Positions 19,051 through 26,054 of a stretch of DNA of 64,000 nucleotides are shown here, one piece after another. The DNA lies in contig NZ_CP017916.1 in the NCBI RefSeq assembly GCF_002119525.1, forward strand, positions 1,426,001-1,490,000, given 5' to 3'. Source of the DNA: Vibrio syngnathi. Its GTDB lineage: Bacteria; Pseudomonadota; Gammaproteobacteria; Enterobacterales; Vibrionaceae. The position numbers and the translations under genes were made by a program. Below the pieces are notes generated by a model. The model did no database searches and was not told the origin of the DNA. It saw nothing but the letters and a program-made list of their open reading frames with translations. Position 1 is the stretch's first letter, and each line of letters starts with the position of its first letter.

Positions 19051-19076
19051 TGGGTATAGGTATAGGTATAGGGTAA
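19051..19076 (+). repeat. short ggtata tandem repeat upstream of alpA
   Basis: Three to four copies of the 6-bp unit ggtata lie about 90 bp before the alpA-like start. It could be a regulator or recombination-factor site, but it is too simple to be sure. Confidence 0.4.
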
Positions 19077-19158
19077 GGCTTTTCTATGGTGCATATAACC
19101 TAAATAATTTCAGACATATGTCATTTAAGTGAAATCCATTCACTTGTAAGGTATCAAT

Positions 19159-19350
19159 ATGTCAAACGTAACCGCTCGTTTAATTCGTCTCAATGAAGTA
19201 CTAGTTATGACTGGCTTATCAAGGTCGGGAATGTATCGCTCTATAGAAAAACAGCAGTTTCCATCACAGGTGCCTATTGGTGACAGAGCTGTCGCTTGGG
19301 GAGAAAGTGAGGTTCAAGACTGGATTCTTGATAGGATAGTTAGTCGTTGA
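19159..19350 (+). CDS. AlpA-family regulator / excisionase
   Basis: A 63-residue MerR-like helix-turn-helix protein with the AlpA pattern: IRLNEVLVMTGLSRSGMYR, a central QQFPSQVPIGDRAVAW, then WILDRI. AlpA proteins activate the island integrase and act as excision factors. A second AlpA (25337-25513) shares the GDRAVAW core. Confidence 0.85.
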   Translation: MSNVTARLIRLNEVLVMTGLSRSGMYRSIEKQQFPSQVPIGDRAVAWGESEVQDWILDRIVSR

Positions 19351-19505
19351 TTCGTGATGTGATGGAGAGTGAATAACTCTCCATTTTGGACCTGAATGTT
19401 GGCTGTGTATTTAAAGTTATTATTAATCAATGGTTTATTTTGTTTAATGGGTTGTGGTGTTGAGCAATAACCACCACTTTAACCACCATATGGTAGCTTT
19501 GTGTC

Positions 19506-20474
19506 TCATAGCTTTTCAAACTCATTTCTAATGAGTATTTCTATGGTTTCGTTGATCTTCAGCCCTTTATGTTCAGCTAAGCTATCAAGTTTTTGCTTAG
19601 TTTTCTCTGTCATGCTAATGCTGTAGGCTTTCTTTCCCTCTTTCTTGTCTTTGTCTCGGAATTTTTTTTGACTCCAGGCCCGTTTCATCCCCCCAATGAT
19701 TAGCGCCTTTCGATCTGGTCTATCGTGTAACATATCAAATAAGGCGATGGCGGTATTTTTAAGGTCATGATCATTGGTTGGAATCCAAACTTCTTGAACT
19801 AGTTGGTGATCAAACTTTTCGATGTATGACCATGCCCAAACGAACTGTTCGGCGTTGTTTTTACTAAACCAGTTAACAATGCGTCTATCATCAAGAATAA
19901 TCTTCCATTCAGTTAATAGTGCTTCAATTATTCTCTTTTGCTCAAGAAGACTTAACTCAGAATGATGAAAACTCTCAACGATATCCTTTCGTCTATCATG
20001 AAGGTTATTGCTCGTGTTTCTGAAGGATTGTGCACATAACTGTCCGTAACGAGGCTTTGTTTCTAGGTCTAAATCAATGATATCTAGGTTTAAGCCAAAC
20101 CCTACACCTGTGTCGGAGCCTGCTTTAGGTCTATTACGTCTTCTACGTTTACCACTTTTAGACTTTAAGTAGCACCAAACCCAGTTACAAAGACGCTCAT
20201 CTGACTTATCTAGCCACAAAAAACCTTCGCTATTTAGCTGATCCTTTTGGAACTCAGCCTGCATTTGTTTTATCTGGCTATAACTGATGTTCCCTATTGT
20301 CTTCTGATATGAAATTTCCTGGTTCAGAGACTTTAAGCATTCTTGTACGGTTTCGAAGCTCTCTACCGTTTTAAAATTTGAACCTTTAATCGCATTACTC
20401 AAGTAGTTGATATAGAAATTGCATTCACGGGTTGAGTGAGCCGTTAACGGTTCTATAGGTGCATAAAAAGCCAT
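19506..20474 (-). CDS. island protein with MatP-like C-terminal ribbon-helix-helix domain
   Basis: A 322-residue protein. Most of it is not a family I can name. There is a basic patch KSGKRRRRNRPKAG at about residue 108. The C-terminal 55 residues (GMKRAWSQKKF, then SISMTEKTKQKLDSLAEHKG and LKINETIEILI) resemble the DNA-binding region of MatP, where a basic helix precedes a ribbon-helix-helix. This suggests DNA binding, perhaps as an autoregulator or partition-type factor. It is divergent from the Gp2-like replication gene and its dyad-rich upstream region. Confidence 0.6.
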   Translation of the reverse strand: MAFYAPIEPLTAHSTRECNFYINYLSNAIKGSNFKTVESFETVQECLKSLNQEISYQKTIGNISYSQIKQMQAEFQKDQLNSEGFLWLDKSDERLCNWVWCYLKSKSGKRRRRNRPKAGSDTGVGFGLNLDIIDLDLETKPRYGQLCAQSFRNTSNNLHDRRKDIVESFHHSELSLLEQKRIIEALLTEWKIILDDRRIVNWFSKNNAEQFVWAWSYIEKFDHQLVQEVWIPTNDHDLKNTAIALFDMLHDRPDRKALIIGGMKRAWSQKKFRDKDKKEGKKAYSISMTEKTKQKLDSLAEHKGLKINETIEILIRNEFEKL

Positions 20475-20900
20475 AGTTGATATGTGACGTTATTTATATT
20501 AATGGTCCTCAATGTATAGCATTTTTATTATTACTGTGTAGTGTTTTTCGTAATTTATTGGTTGTTTATGGTGATTTATTAGTGTTTTAATAGTGAGATT
20601 TTAGTTGTTTTTAAGTGAATTAATTGTATATATTTTCATTGATTTTCAAATTTGAATCCTTGTAGTAACTGGAATTGAACAGGAAAAATGTACATAAAAA
20701 TGGATAACTTGAGAGTGAATTTCATACTTTGTGCGACAGATGGGGTGTTGTCAGAACTGGTTTGTGACCTAGTAACAAGCCAATTTTAAGTGACGGTATG
20801 GTTAGTATATGTAGGTAAAGGAACCACCTCGGAGGGTTATACCTACCTTAAGTAGGTTAGGTTATAAGGTAAAAAAATATGTGAGAAGAGAATCCTGTAG
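20475..20900. other. AT-rich intergenic region with dyads, candidate replication or control site
   Basis: A 426-bp divergent gap. The left 250 bp is strongly AT-rich. The right end has overlapping inverted repeats: gtaggta (20811) with tacctac (20840), and acctac-cttaa-gtaggt at 20841-20857. Its place before a Gp2/YfjJ-type replication protein makes an origin or operator plausible. Confidence 0.5.
20841..20857. promoter_or_regulatory. inverted repeat acctac-cttaa-gtaggt
   Basis: A 6-bp perfect dyad with a 5-base spacer, 43 bp before the Gp2-like gene. It overlaps a second pairing with gtaggta at 20811-20817, so two mutually exclusive hairpins can form. Confidence 0.5.
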
Positions 20901-21587
20901 ATGAACAACACAGGAATCAATCTCATGAAGAAATCTACCTACCAAGGACTACCAACATTAGGCTCATCCTATGAGCTTAATAACGATTACTTAGAAGTTA
21001 TCCGTGTGCCAATGGACAATGCTATGGATGAGTACCCGAGGGTTTTTGCTGTTAGGTTTGACCTTCGTCAACCCAAAGGTGATTTGATTGACTGTCTTAG
21101 CCGTGATGAAATCTTGGGTAATGATGCTTTAGGCATTCAACGTACAGATTTAGCTACTCGATTTGTTCAGTCGTTCAAGGCCAAAATTAAGGCGCATGAA
21201 CGAAGGTGTCACCGAAAAGGGGTAAGAGTTTATCCTTGTACCGTTAGGTTCGTGTGGGTTAGAGAGCGTGATAAATCGGAACATGACCACTATCACTTTG
21301 TCTTATTCTTGAATGAAGATCGTTTTGGGAGGCTGGGCAATACTACAAGACTAGGCTCTCTAGCATGGACTATCACTAGTGCTTGGGCCAGTGCACTGAA
21401 TTGTGATGTTGGCACTATCCGCCGTCTTGTACACTTCCCTGACAATGCTTGTTATCTCCTAGATCGAAAGAGCAATGATATTATTAAAGAATTTAAAGAC
21501 TTATTTCATAGGCTCAGCTATTTTGCCAAGTATGCCACGAAGCATTATGATGAAGGTCATCGCTGTATAGGCCGAAGTAACCGTTAG
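20901..21587 (+). CDS. inovirus Gp2-like / YagK-YfjJ domain protein, putative replication initiator
   Basis: A 228-residue protein matching the YagK/YfjJ C-terminal domain found in P4-like islands and in inovirus gene 2 proteins. It has VYPCTVRFVWVRERDKSEHDHYHFVLFLN, where the HDHYH cluster is the likely HUH-type metal site, plus SLAWTITSAWASAL and a late tyrosine in RLSYFAKYATK. Such proteins are thought to nick or initiate replication of small mobile elements. A start at ATG 20925 is possible but has no better ribosome site. Confidence 0.75.
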   Translation: MNNTGINLMKKSTYQGLPTLGSSYELNNDYLEVIRVPMDNAMDEYPRVFAVRFDLRQPKGDLIDCLSRDEILGNDALGIQRTDLATRFVQSFKAKIKAHERRCHRKGVRVYPCTVRFVWVRERDKSEHDHYHFVLFLNEDRFGRLGNTTRLGSLAWTITSAWASALNCDVGTIRRLVHFPDNACYLLDRKSNDIIKEFKDLFHRLSYFAKYATKHYDEGHRCIGRSNR

Positions 21588-21634
21588 ATGTAACTAAGGT
21601 CTTTAGAATGCGAAAAAGGGGGGAGTGAATCCCC

Positions 21635-22135
21635 TTAACCTTTGTGACGATGTTTTAAGTCCCATACACGCCACTGACTGGCTTGAATGTGCACACGAGC
21701 GTCACGCTTAAGCTGAGTCAATGTGAAGGTGCTTGAGAACATGTCATCGTCTAGACAGTGGCTACAGAACTGATGGCAGTTTTCATTTAGCAGGGAATAG
21801 CCTGTTTGTACGCCTAACATGCTTTCTGCTATTTGAGCACAAGACTCACTCCCAACGGCACTACCTTGTACATTGCAACTGATATAAATGGAAATGGCTG
21901 TAGTGTCTGCTAGAAACTGACGAATCGATACGGCTTCGATAAGACCTTTCCTATTGCGATGGATGATATGCCCATCTCCCACGTAGACACCTGAATGTTC
22001 AGCAGAACCAAATGCGAGATCGCAATACACAATGCTGCCTCTTTCTGGAGCCTGAGTTGTATGAAAGAGATTGTCTGCAAGACTTCTCCCTAATTGAGTT
22101 AGCCCTAGGGCTCCTAGTATTTTTAGTGGATTCAT
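21635..22135 (-). CDS. LRAT-domain (permuted NlpC/P60-like) protein
   Basis: A 166-residue protein. Residues about 31-125 form an LRAT-type domain: RGSIVYCDLAF, HSGVYVGDGHIIHRN (catalytic histidine H47) and NCHQFC (catalytic cysteine C120, in place of the usual NCEHF). LRAT-fold enzymes transfer acyl groups or act as thiol hydrolases. The hydrophobic N-terminus (LKILGALGLTQLG) may contact membrane. Its role in an island is unknown. Confidence 0.75.
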   Translation of the reverse strand: MNPLKILGALGLTQLGRSLADNLFHTTQAPERGSIVYCDLAFGSAEHSGVYVGDGHIIHRNRKGLIEAVSIRQFLADTTAISIYISCNVQGSAVGSESCAQIAESMLGVQTGYSLLNENCHQFCSHCLDDDMFSSTFTLTQLKRDARVHIQASQWRVWDLKHRHKG

Positions 22136-22150
22136 TATGAGCCTGCAATA

Positions 22151-22181
22151 AAAAAGCCCTGAGTTCTGATCTCAGGGCTTA
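22151..22181 (-). terminator. terminator of the small recombinase gene
   Basis: On the reverse strand aagccctgag / ctcagggctt is a 10-bp stem followed by T residues. It lies downstream of the recombinase remnant and upstream of the LRAT gene. Confidence 0.8.
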
Positions 22182-22343
22182 TGGTATGAACGTGGTTTTT
22201 TATTGAATGTTGGTGTTGAAGAGTTCTTCTGTTAATTCTTAATCCAATATCGAATGACTTACTTAATATTGCGGTTTCAATAACCTCTGAGCTCAATGTT
22301 TATAAGGGATCGTCGCTCCCGCCCCCTCACGAAATGTTCATTC

Positions 22344-22905
22344 TTAAAGTTCAAGAGAAACAAAATCTTGATCGACTTCATCTTGAGTGATGCCGATATA
22401 GCGAAGCGTCACGCCTCCAGATGTGTGACGAAGCATTTTCATGACACGGCCTATATCCTTTGTGGATTGGTAAAGGAAAGTAGCCTTGCGTCTTTCTCAT
22501 CGAGTGAGTACCTAAAGCGATATTCAGCTCTTGGCCTACTTGCTGAAATGCCATTGACACAGCGCGTCGCGAGATTGGCTGGGGGGGGGTGTTTTTCAGT
22601 TGTTGGCATCTGTGGGATTGAAACAAGTAGATGTGGTCGGGATGTTGCTCTCTTAATCTAGCAATGTGCTGCTGCGCTTTGGTATTGAGTTGAATGTTGG
22701 CTATTTTGCCCGTTTTACTTTCACGAATAATGAGTCGGTCCTGATGAATGTCTTCAAATCTAATCGACAACAAATCAGAAATTCGCAGTGCTAAGTTTAA
22801 TCCGATATGCCACGCATCGGTCATTTGTGGATGACAACGAATACTCAATAGATGACCAACCATACGTATCGTGTCATCGTCTTCGATTGCTTGGACCTCA
22901 GCCAT
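22344..22905 (-). pseudogene. small tyrosine recombinase, frameshifted
   Basis: The intact protein would be about 186 residues, a catalytic domain only. ATG 22905 is preceded by AGGAAG. Visible motifs are LNLALRISDLLSIRFEDI (first Arg, in place of the usual LRxSE) and THSMRKTQGYF (HxxR). At about 22475, one extra base (tttcctttacc where tttctttacc keeps frame) shifts translation. In the other frame the rest reads LYQSTKDIGRVMKMLRH, then LRYIGI with the nucleophile tyrosine, to a stop at 22344. The gene is thus broken in its catalytic part unless frameshifting occurs. Confidence 0.8.
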
Positions 22906-22945
22906 AGTCTGCTTCCTTTTTTGTCTGTAGTCAGGTGTTTTGGGA

Positions 22946-23043
22946 AGCACAGAGCCGACGATATTAAAGAACCCTTACTGTATAAGGGATGGAAGCTTCC
23001 CGTTTTAACAATATGGGAAGCAGGCTCGTTTTGGCTCTGTGCT
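22946..23043. repeat. nested hairpin-forming block upstream of the recombinase
   Basis: An outer perfect 11-bp inverted repeat (agcacagagcc / ggctctgtgct) encloses about 76 bp. Inside are cccttactgtataaggg and a gcttccc / gggaagc pair. One strand can fold into a long branched hairpin. It lies 40 bp upstream of the small tyrosine recombinase start and no gene covers it. Folded sites beside tyrosine recombinases can be recombination targets. Confidence 0.65.
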
Positions 23044-23116
23044 GGTGGTTATGTTGAATGTTTGTGATATGAAGTGGAGCGGGACGGGTAGTGGATAGGG
23101 TTGCTACGAGTGATGA

Positions 23117-23545
23117 TTAACTGTACTCAACCTGAACTTGGTCGTAGGCGTTCATTTCTACATAAGCTAGAAAGTTACACTCCCACATTTCATATAGCTC
23201 GGTTGTTTCTTGCAGGTACATACCAAGCCATCCGCTGAAACGAGCGAAAGCGACGTTGTTAGCAAAATCAAAAGCCAAGTCAGGAACGAGCTCTGGTGTA
23301 CCGGTTTCCACATAAACAAGGTCAGTGATTTCAATAAGCGCGATATGGCTATCTTTGACATCCACCGTAATAGAGACAGGGTGAAAGCCGCCGTCTTTTG
23401 GGTGGTAGCTTGAATCTTGAAAACGGATGGTCATTTTTCCTCGGTAATTAACATCATCAATAGAGCGTTTGATTAGGTCTTTCAATTGATGTGAAGGTTT
23501 GGCACGCTTGCATGCGAATAGAGCCAGATTGGCAGCTTGATTCAT
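23117..23545 (-). CDS. DUF2787-like protein
   Basis: A 142-residue protein with the pattern I associate with DUF2787 from Vibrio islands: NFRD-like FQDSSYHPKDGGFHPVSI, VTD-like EITDLVY, DLAFDFANNVAF and ELYEMWECNFLAY. Its function is unknown. The gene is 26 bp downstream of a second, more diverged member and of radC, probably in one transcript. The family usually travels with RadC and AlpA in integrase-borne islands. Confidence 0.65.
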   Translation of the reverse strand: MNQAANLALFACKRAKPSHQLKDLIKRSIDDVNYRGKMTIRFQDSSYHPKDGGFHPVSITVDVKDSHIALIEITDLVYVETGTPELVPDLAFDFANNVAFARFSGWLGMYLQETTELYEMWECNFLAYVEMNAYDQVQVEYS

Positions 23546-23571
23546 AGGGACCTCTTTGAAGTAAGTTAGGA

Positions 23572-23997
23572 TTAACGAACGGATGTGATGTTGATTGAGA
23601 TAGCAGGTTGCGTGATGAGAGTGTGAGTGATGGTTTTAAGCCAACTAGCAAGTAAGGCTTGTACTTCTGGCCGTTGTAAGTTGCACTGCTTAATCTCTGG
23701 GTGATAGAACCAACACCTCGCGAAGTTGAAATACAGCGATAACTCTTTTTGTGGCTTACCAGTAACCATCACATCAAAGGTGGCAATAAAGCGAAGTTGC
23801 CAAGGTGTTTTGCTTGATGTTCGCTCCAATTGAATTTCGATTGGCTGAAAGCGACTATTGATATCTTTAGAGCGTATGTTTAACGCTACCCGCTCGACTG
23901 TATTCGGGATGACGTTTTCAGACATAAGTGCTTCAAGAAAACAATGCATGGGACTAACGAGTTCATCATTTAGCCCTGAGATAAAAAACTTATTCAT
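23572..23997 (-). CDS. second, diverged DUF2787-like protein
   Basis: A 141-residue protein starting at ATG 23997 after GGGTGGGT. The ATGA overlap with the radC stop codon suggests translational coupling. Its layout matches the neighbour at 23117: [36 protein letters not shown] and [13 protein letters not shown]. It is clearly a paralogue but with little identity left. Function unknown. Confidence 0.6.
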   Translation of the reverse strand: MNKFFISGLNDELVSPMHCFLEALMSENVIPNTVERVALNIRSKDINSRFQPIEIQLERTSSKTPWQLRFIATFDVMVTGKPQKELSLYFNFARCWFYHPEIKQCNLQRPEVQALLASWLKTITHTLITQPAISINITSVR

Positions 23998-24470
23998 ACC
24001 CACCCCTTTTCTGCAAATGACACACAATTCTCACCCACAACGATGTGGTCCAATACTCGGATATCCACCAGCTTTAGTGCATCCACTAGCCTCCGCGTAA
24101 TGCGTCTATCAGCCTGAGAGGGCTCGGCAATACCTGAAGGGTGGTTGTGAGCAAAAACCACCGCAGCAGCATTGTGGTTTAGTGCAGCCTTGAGTACTTC
24201 ACGTGGATAGATTGAGGCCGCATCAATGGTGCCAAAGAACAGTTCTTCAAAACTGATCAACTGATGTTGGTTATCAAGAAACATCACAGCAAATACTTCG
24301 CGGTCGTGAGCCCCTAACTTGAGCTTTAAGTACTTTTTAACATTGGTGGGGTTAGTGAAGGTGCCTTCTCGTTTGTATTTTGCAGCCAGTGCTTCGGCTG
24401 CACGTTCTAGCAGTTCATTCAACTCTGAGGTTTTAAATGGGTAGTCGTGTTGGTTGTTAGAGTTACGCAT
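23994..24470 (-). CDS. RadC-like JAB/MPN domain protein
   Basis: A 158-residue protein starting at ATG 24470 with AGGAG 6 bases upstream; a longer frame to 24698 has no ribosome site. The JAB metal site is intact: FAHNHPSG (H108, H110) and D121 in PSQADRRIT, with an upstream glutamate in [10 protein letters not shown]. This is the RadC C-terminal domain without the helix-hairpin-helix N-terminus, the form found in mobile islands. Metal-dependent peptidase or nuclease roles have been proposed. DNA repair is not established. Confidence 0.85.
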   Translation of the reverse strand: MRNSNNQHDYPFKTSELNELLERAAEALAAKYKREGTFTNPTNVKKYLKLKLGAHDREVFAVMFLDNQHQLISFEELFFGTIDAASIYPREVLKAALNHNAAAVVFAHNHPSGIAEPSQADRRITRRLVDALKLVDIRVLDHIVVGENCVSFAEKGWV

Positions 24471-24690
24471 AAGAGCTCCTTGGATCATCTGTTTGATTAT
24501 GCGTACTGATGAAATATATCTGAGAACATTTTGAATTGGAGTGTGAAGGAGGAGTATTTCCAGAGACAGGTAAAAAATAACTCTCTTGCCGTTGTTATGT
24601 AGCAACCGCAATAAAGCGACGAATGAACAATTAACACAATCAGCTGGTGCAAAGGATGTATCGGCTTTGTAGTCTCTGGAGAGTAAAAAA

Positions 24691-25128
24691 ATGAACAAAG
24701 AAATTTATGTAGAAGCAGCCACCGCAGAGAAGCGAAGAGGACGACTCTCTGCTGGGGTAGGGCTGGTTGTATTCGATGACTATGAAAGAATAACGGATGA
24801 AGACTGGTTGTTCCTTGATAGCATCGTAGACCGTAATTACGCAGAGTTATCAGCACTTGCTTTTGGGCTAGAGTGTGCTTGTGATGGCGATACTATTTAT
24901 TCAAGCAGTGACTATTGCGTTGATGGTTTTAATGACTGGCTTGATGGTTGGAAACGTCGAAATTGGCGTAAAGCCAATAAAAAGCCGATAGCTCATCAAG
25001 ACCTTTGGGAGTTAGTGGATAAACGAAGTAAAGATAAGCAAGTTGAGGTGAGAAAAGTCGCTGCTTGCTCCGCAGGAAAAAATGCCGCTTATAGATACGC
25101 TCTCGCAGTGGTGAATGGCCAGTTATAA
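24691..25128 (+). CDS. RNase HI-fold protein with altered catalytic residues
   Basis: A 145-residue protein that lines up with RNase [15 protein letters not shown] matches the helix with catalytic E48. [31 protein letters not shown] matches the D70 strand and basic handle, including the W..GW..RNW pattern and the following DLW. The usual first aspartate (FTDGS) is E8 here, and the fourth acidic residue of the DELA helix is absent. E52 and D74 are kept. It may bind RNA-DNA hybrids with weak or no cleavage. It is divergent from radC, and GGAG precedes its ATG. Confidence 0.7.
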   Translation: MNKEIYVEAATAEKRRGRLSAGVGLVVFDDYERITDEDWLFLDSIVDRNYAELSALAFGLECACDGDTIYSSSDYCVDGFNDWLDGWKRRNWRKANKKPIAHQDLWELVDKRSKDKQVEVRKVAACSAGKNAAYRYALAVVNGQL

Positions 25129-25136
25129 CGATAATG

Positions 25137-25173
25137 AATCACTTGTTGGCTCAGCCAACAAGTGATTGCTTTT
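25137..25173 (+). terminator. terminator of the RNase H-fold gene
   Basis: aatcacttgttggc and gccaacaagtgatt make a 14-bp perfect stem with a 3-base loop, followed by a T-rich tail, 8 bp after the stop. Confidence 0.9.
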
Positions 25174-25336
25174 GTGTGGTCATCGGATCTTAATGCCTTG
25201 GGACGTGTTTGATGATTGGAAATTAGTTGGTTCACTTAATCTGCAAAATTCAATAGGTAAATAGTTGGAGATAAAAACGGTATTTTTCTACGTGTCAGTC
25301 AATCCCATGGGAACACACAGCATAGGAGGATGTCCC

Positions 25337-25513
25337 ATGAGATTTCTAAAACTAAAAGAAGTAATGCAAAAGACCGCACTTAGCCGTTCAGCTATTTACC
25401 GTAAGATGAATGATGATGAGTTTCCCAAATCCATTGGCTTAGGGGATAGGGCCGTGGCCTGGGTGGAAGGTGAAGTCGATGAGTGGATGGAAGAGTGTTT
25501 ACAACAACGATGA
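25337..25513 (+). CDS. second AlpA-family regulator
   Basis: A 58-residue protein starting at ATG 25337 with AGGAGG 7 bases upstream; an earlier in-frame start at 25265 is much weaker. It has LKLKEVMQKTALSRSAIYRKM, then FPKSIGLGDRAVAW and WMEECLQQ, the AlpA pattern. Two different AlpA proteins in one island suggest separate control of excision and of the internal genes, or a merger of two elements. Confidence 0.85.
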   Translation: MRFLKLKEVMQKTALSRSAIYRKMNDDEFPKSIGLGDRAVAWVEGEVDEWMEECLQQR

Positions 25514-25639
25514 ATTTTGAATTACAGGAAGGCCCTAAGAGTAAATAACAATCTAAAAATATTCTCTCCAATCACCTCGCCGATTTTTATAGTCCTGATT
25601 ACTAAGATGTAACTGTCTTAATCAACCAGGAGCTATACC

Positions 25640-25780
25640 ATGACGGAATCTAAGAAACCTTTAACGCAAACTGATGTTCGCCGCATACAGTCAACCACGG
25701 CGAAAGCCAACGGAGGCAAAACTCCTAAAGGCAGCTTTGCAGCCAAAGCCCAGAGTGTCGTAGATAAGCGTTCTAAATAA
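25640..25780 (+). CDS. 46-residue protein with seed-maturation-like (SMP) motif
   Basis: A small protein reading DVRRIQSTTAKANGG, then GSFAAKAQSVVD. This resembles the short SMP-like proteins common on plasmids and integrative elements (the ARIQSAEAK pattern). An AGGAG lies 5 bases before the ATG. It is probably real, with unknown function. Confidence 0.6.
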   Translation: MTESKKPLTQTDVRRIQSTTAKANGGKTPKGSFAAKAQSVVDKRSK

Positions 25781-25826
25781 CTAATTTTGGCATAGGGTCG
25801 GTTTACGGCCCTATGAAGGAGTTTAT

Positions 25827-26054
25827 ATGCGAAGAATGAGCAAAGATAAGGATATCAATAAGTTTGTACTTTCATTAGTGAAATTGAGCTGCTGGACAGC
25901 TGTCCGTGGTACCAAACATATTGCATTGTTATCACCTTTAGGTAAACGTATAACCATACCTTCCACTCCCAGTGACCGACGGGCTTACATTAACTTCAAG
26001 AAAGACATTCTAAGGATAATCAGCAATGAAGCTGCTTCACAAAAAACGAGCTAA
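25827..26054 (+). CDS. HicA-like small protein
   Basis: A 75-residue protein preceded by AAGGAG. The pattern VKLSCWTAVRGTKHIALLSPLGKRITIPSTPSD followed by a helix (NFKKDILRII) is that of the HicA double-stranded-RNA-binding fold, where a histidine is catalytic (here KH in the GTKH segment). No HicB antitoxin follows. Instead the ankyrin-repeat gene overlaps its end by 29 bp. It may therefore be a nucleic-acid-binding partner of that protein. Confidence 0.55.
   Translation: MRRMSKDKDINKFVLSLVKLSCWTAVRGTKHIALLSPLGKRITIPSTPSDRRAYINFKKDILRIISNEAASQKTS

Noticed and set aside
22296..22661. Forward-strand 121-residue open frame
   Set aside because: It is antisense to the small tyrosine recombinase remnant and has no ribosome site or recognisable product.
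25827..26054. Complete HicAB toxin-antitoxin pair
   Set aside because: No HicB-like antitoxin gene precedes or follows; the overlapping gene encodes a large ankyrin-repeat protein.
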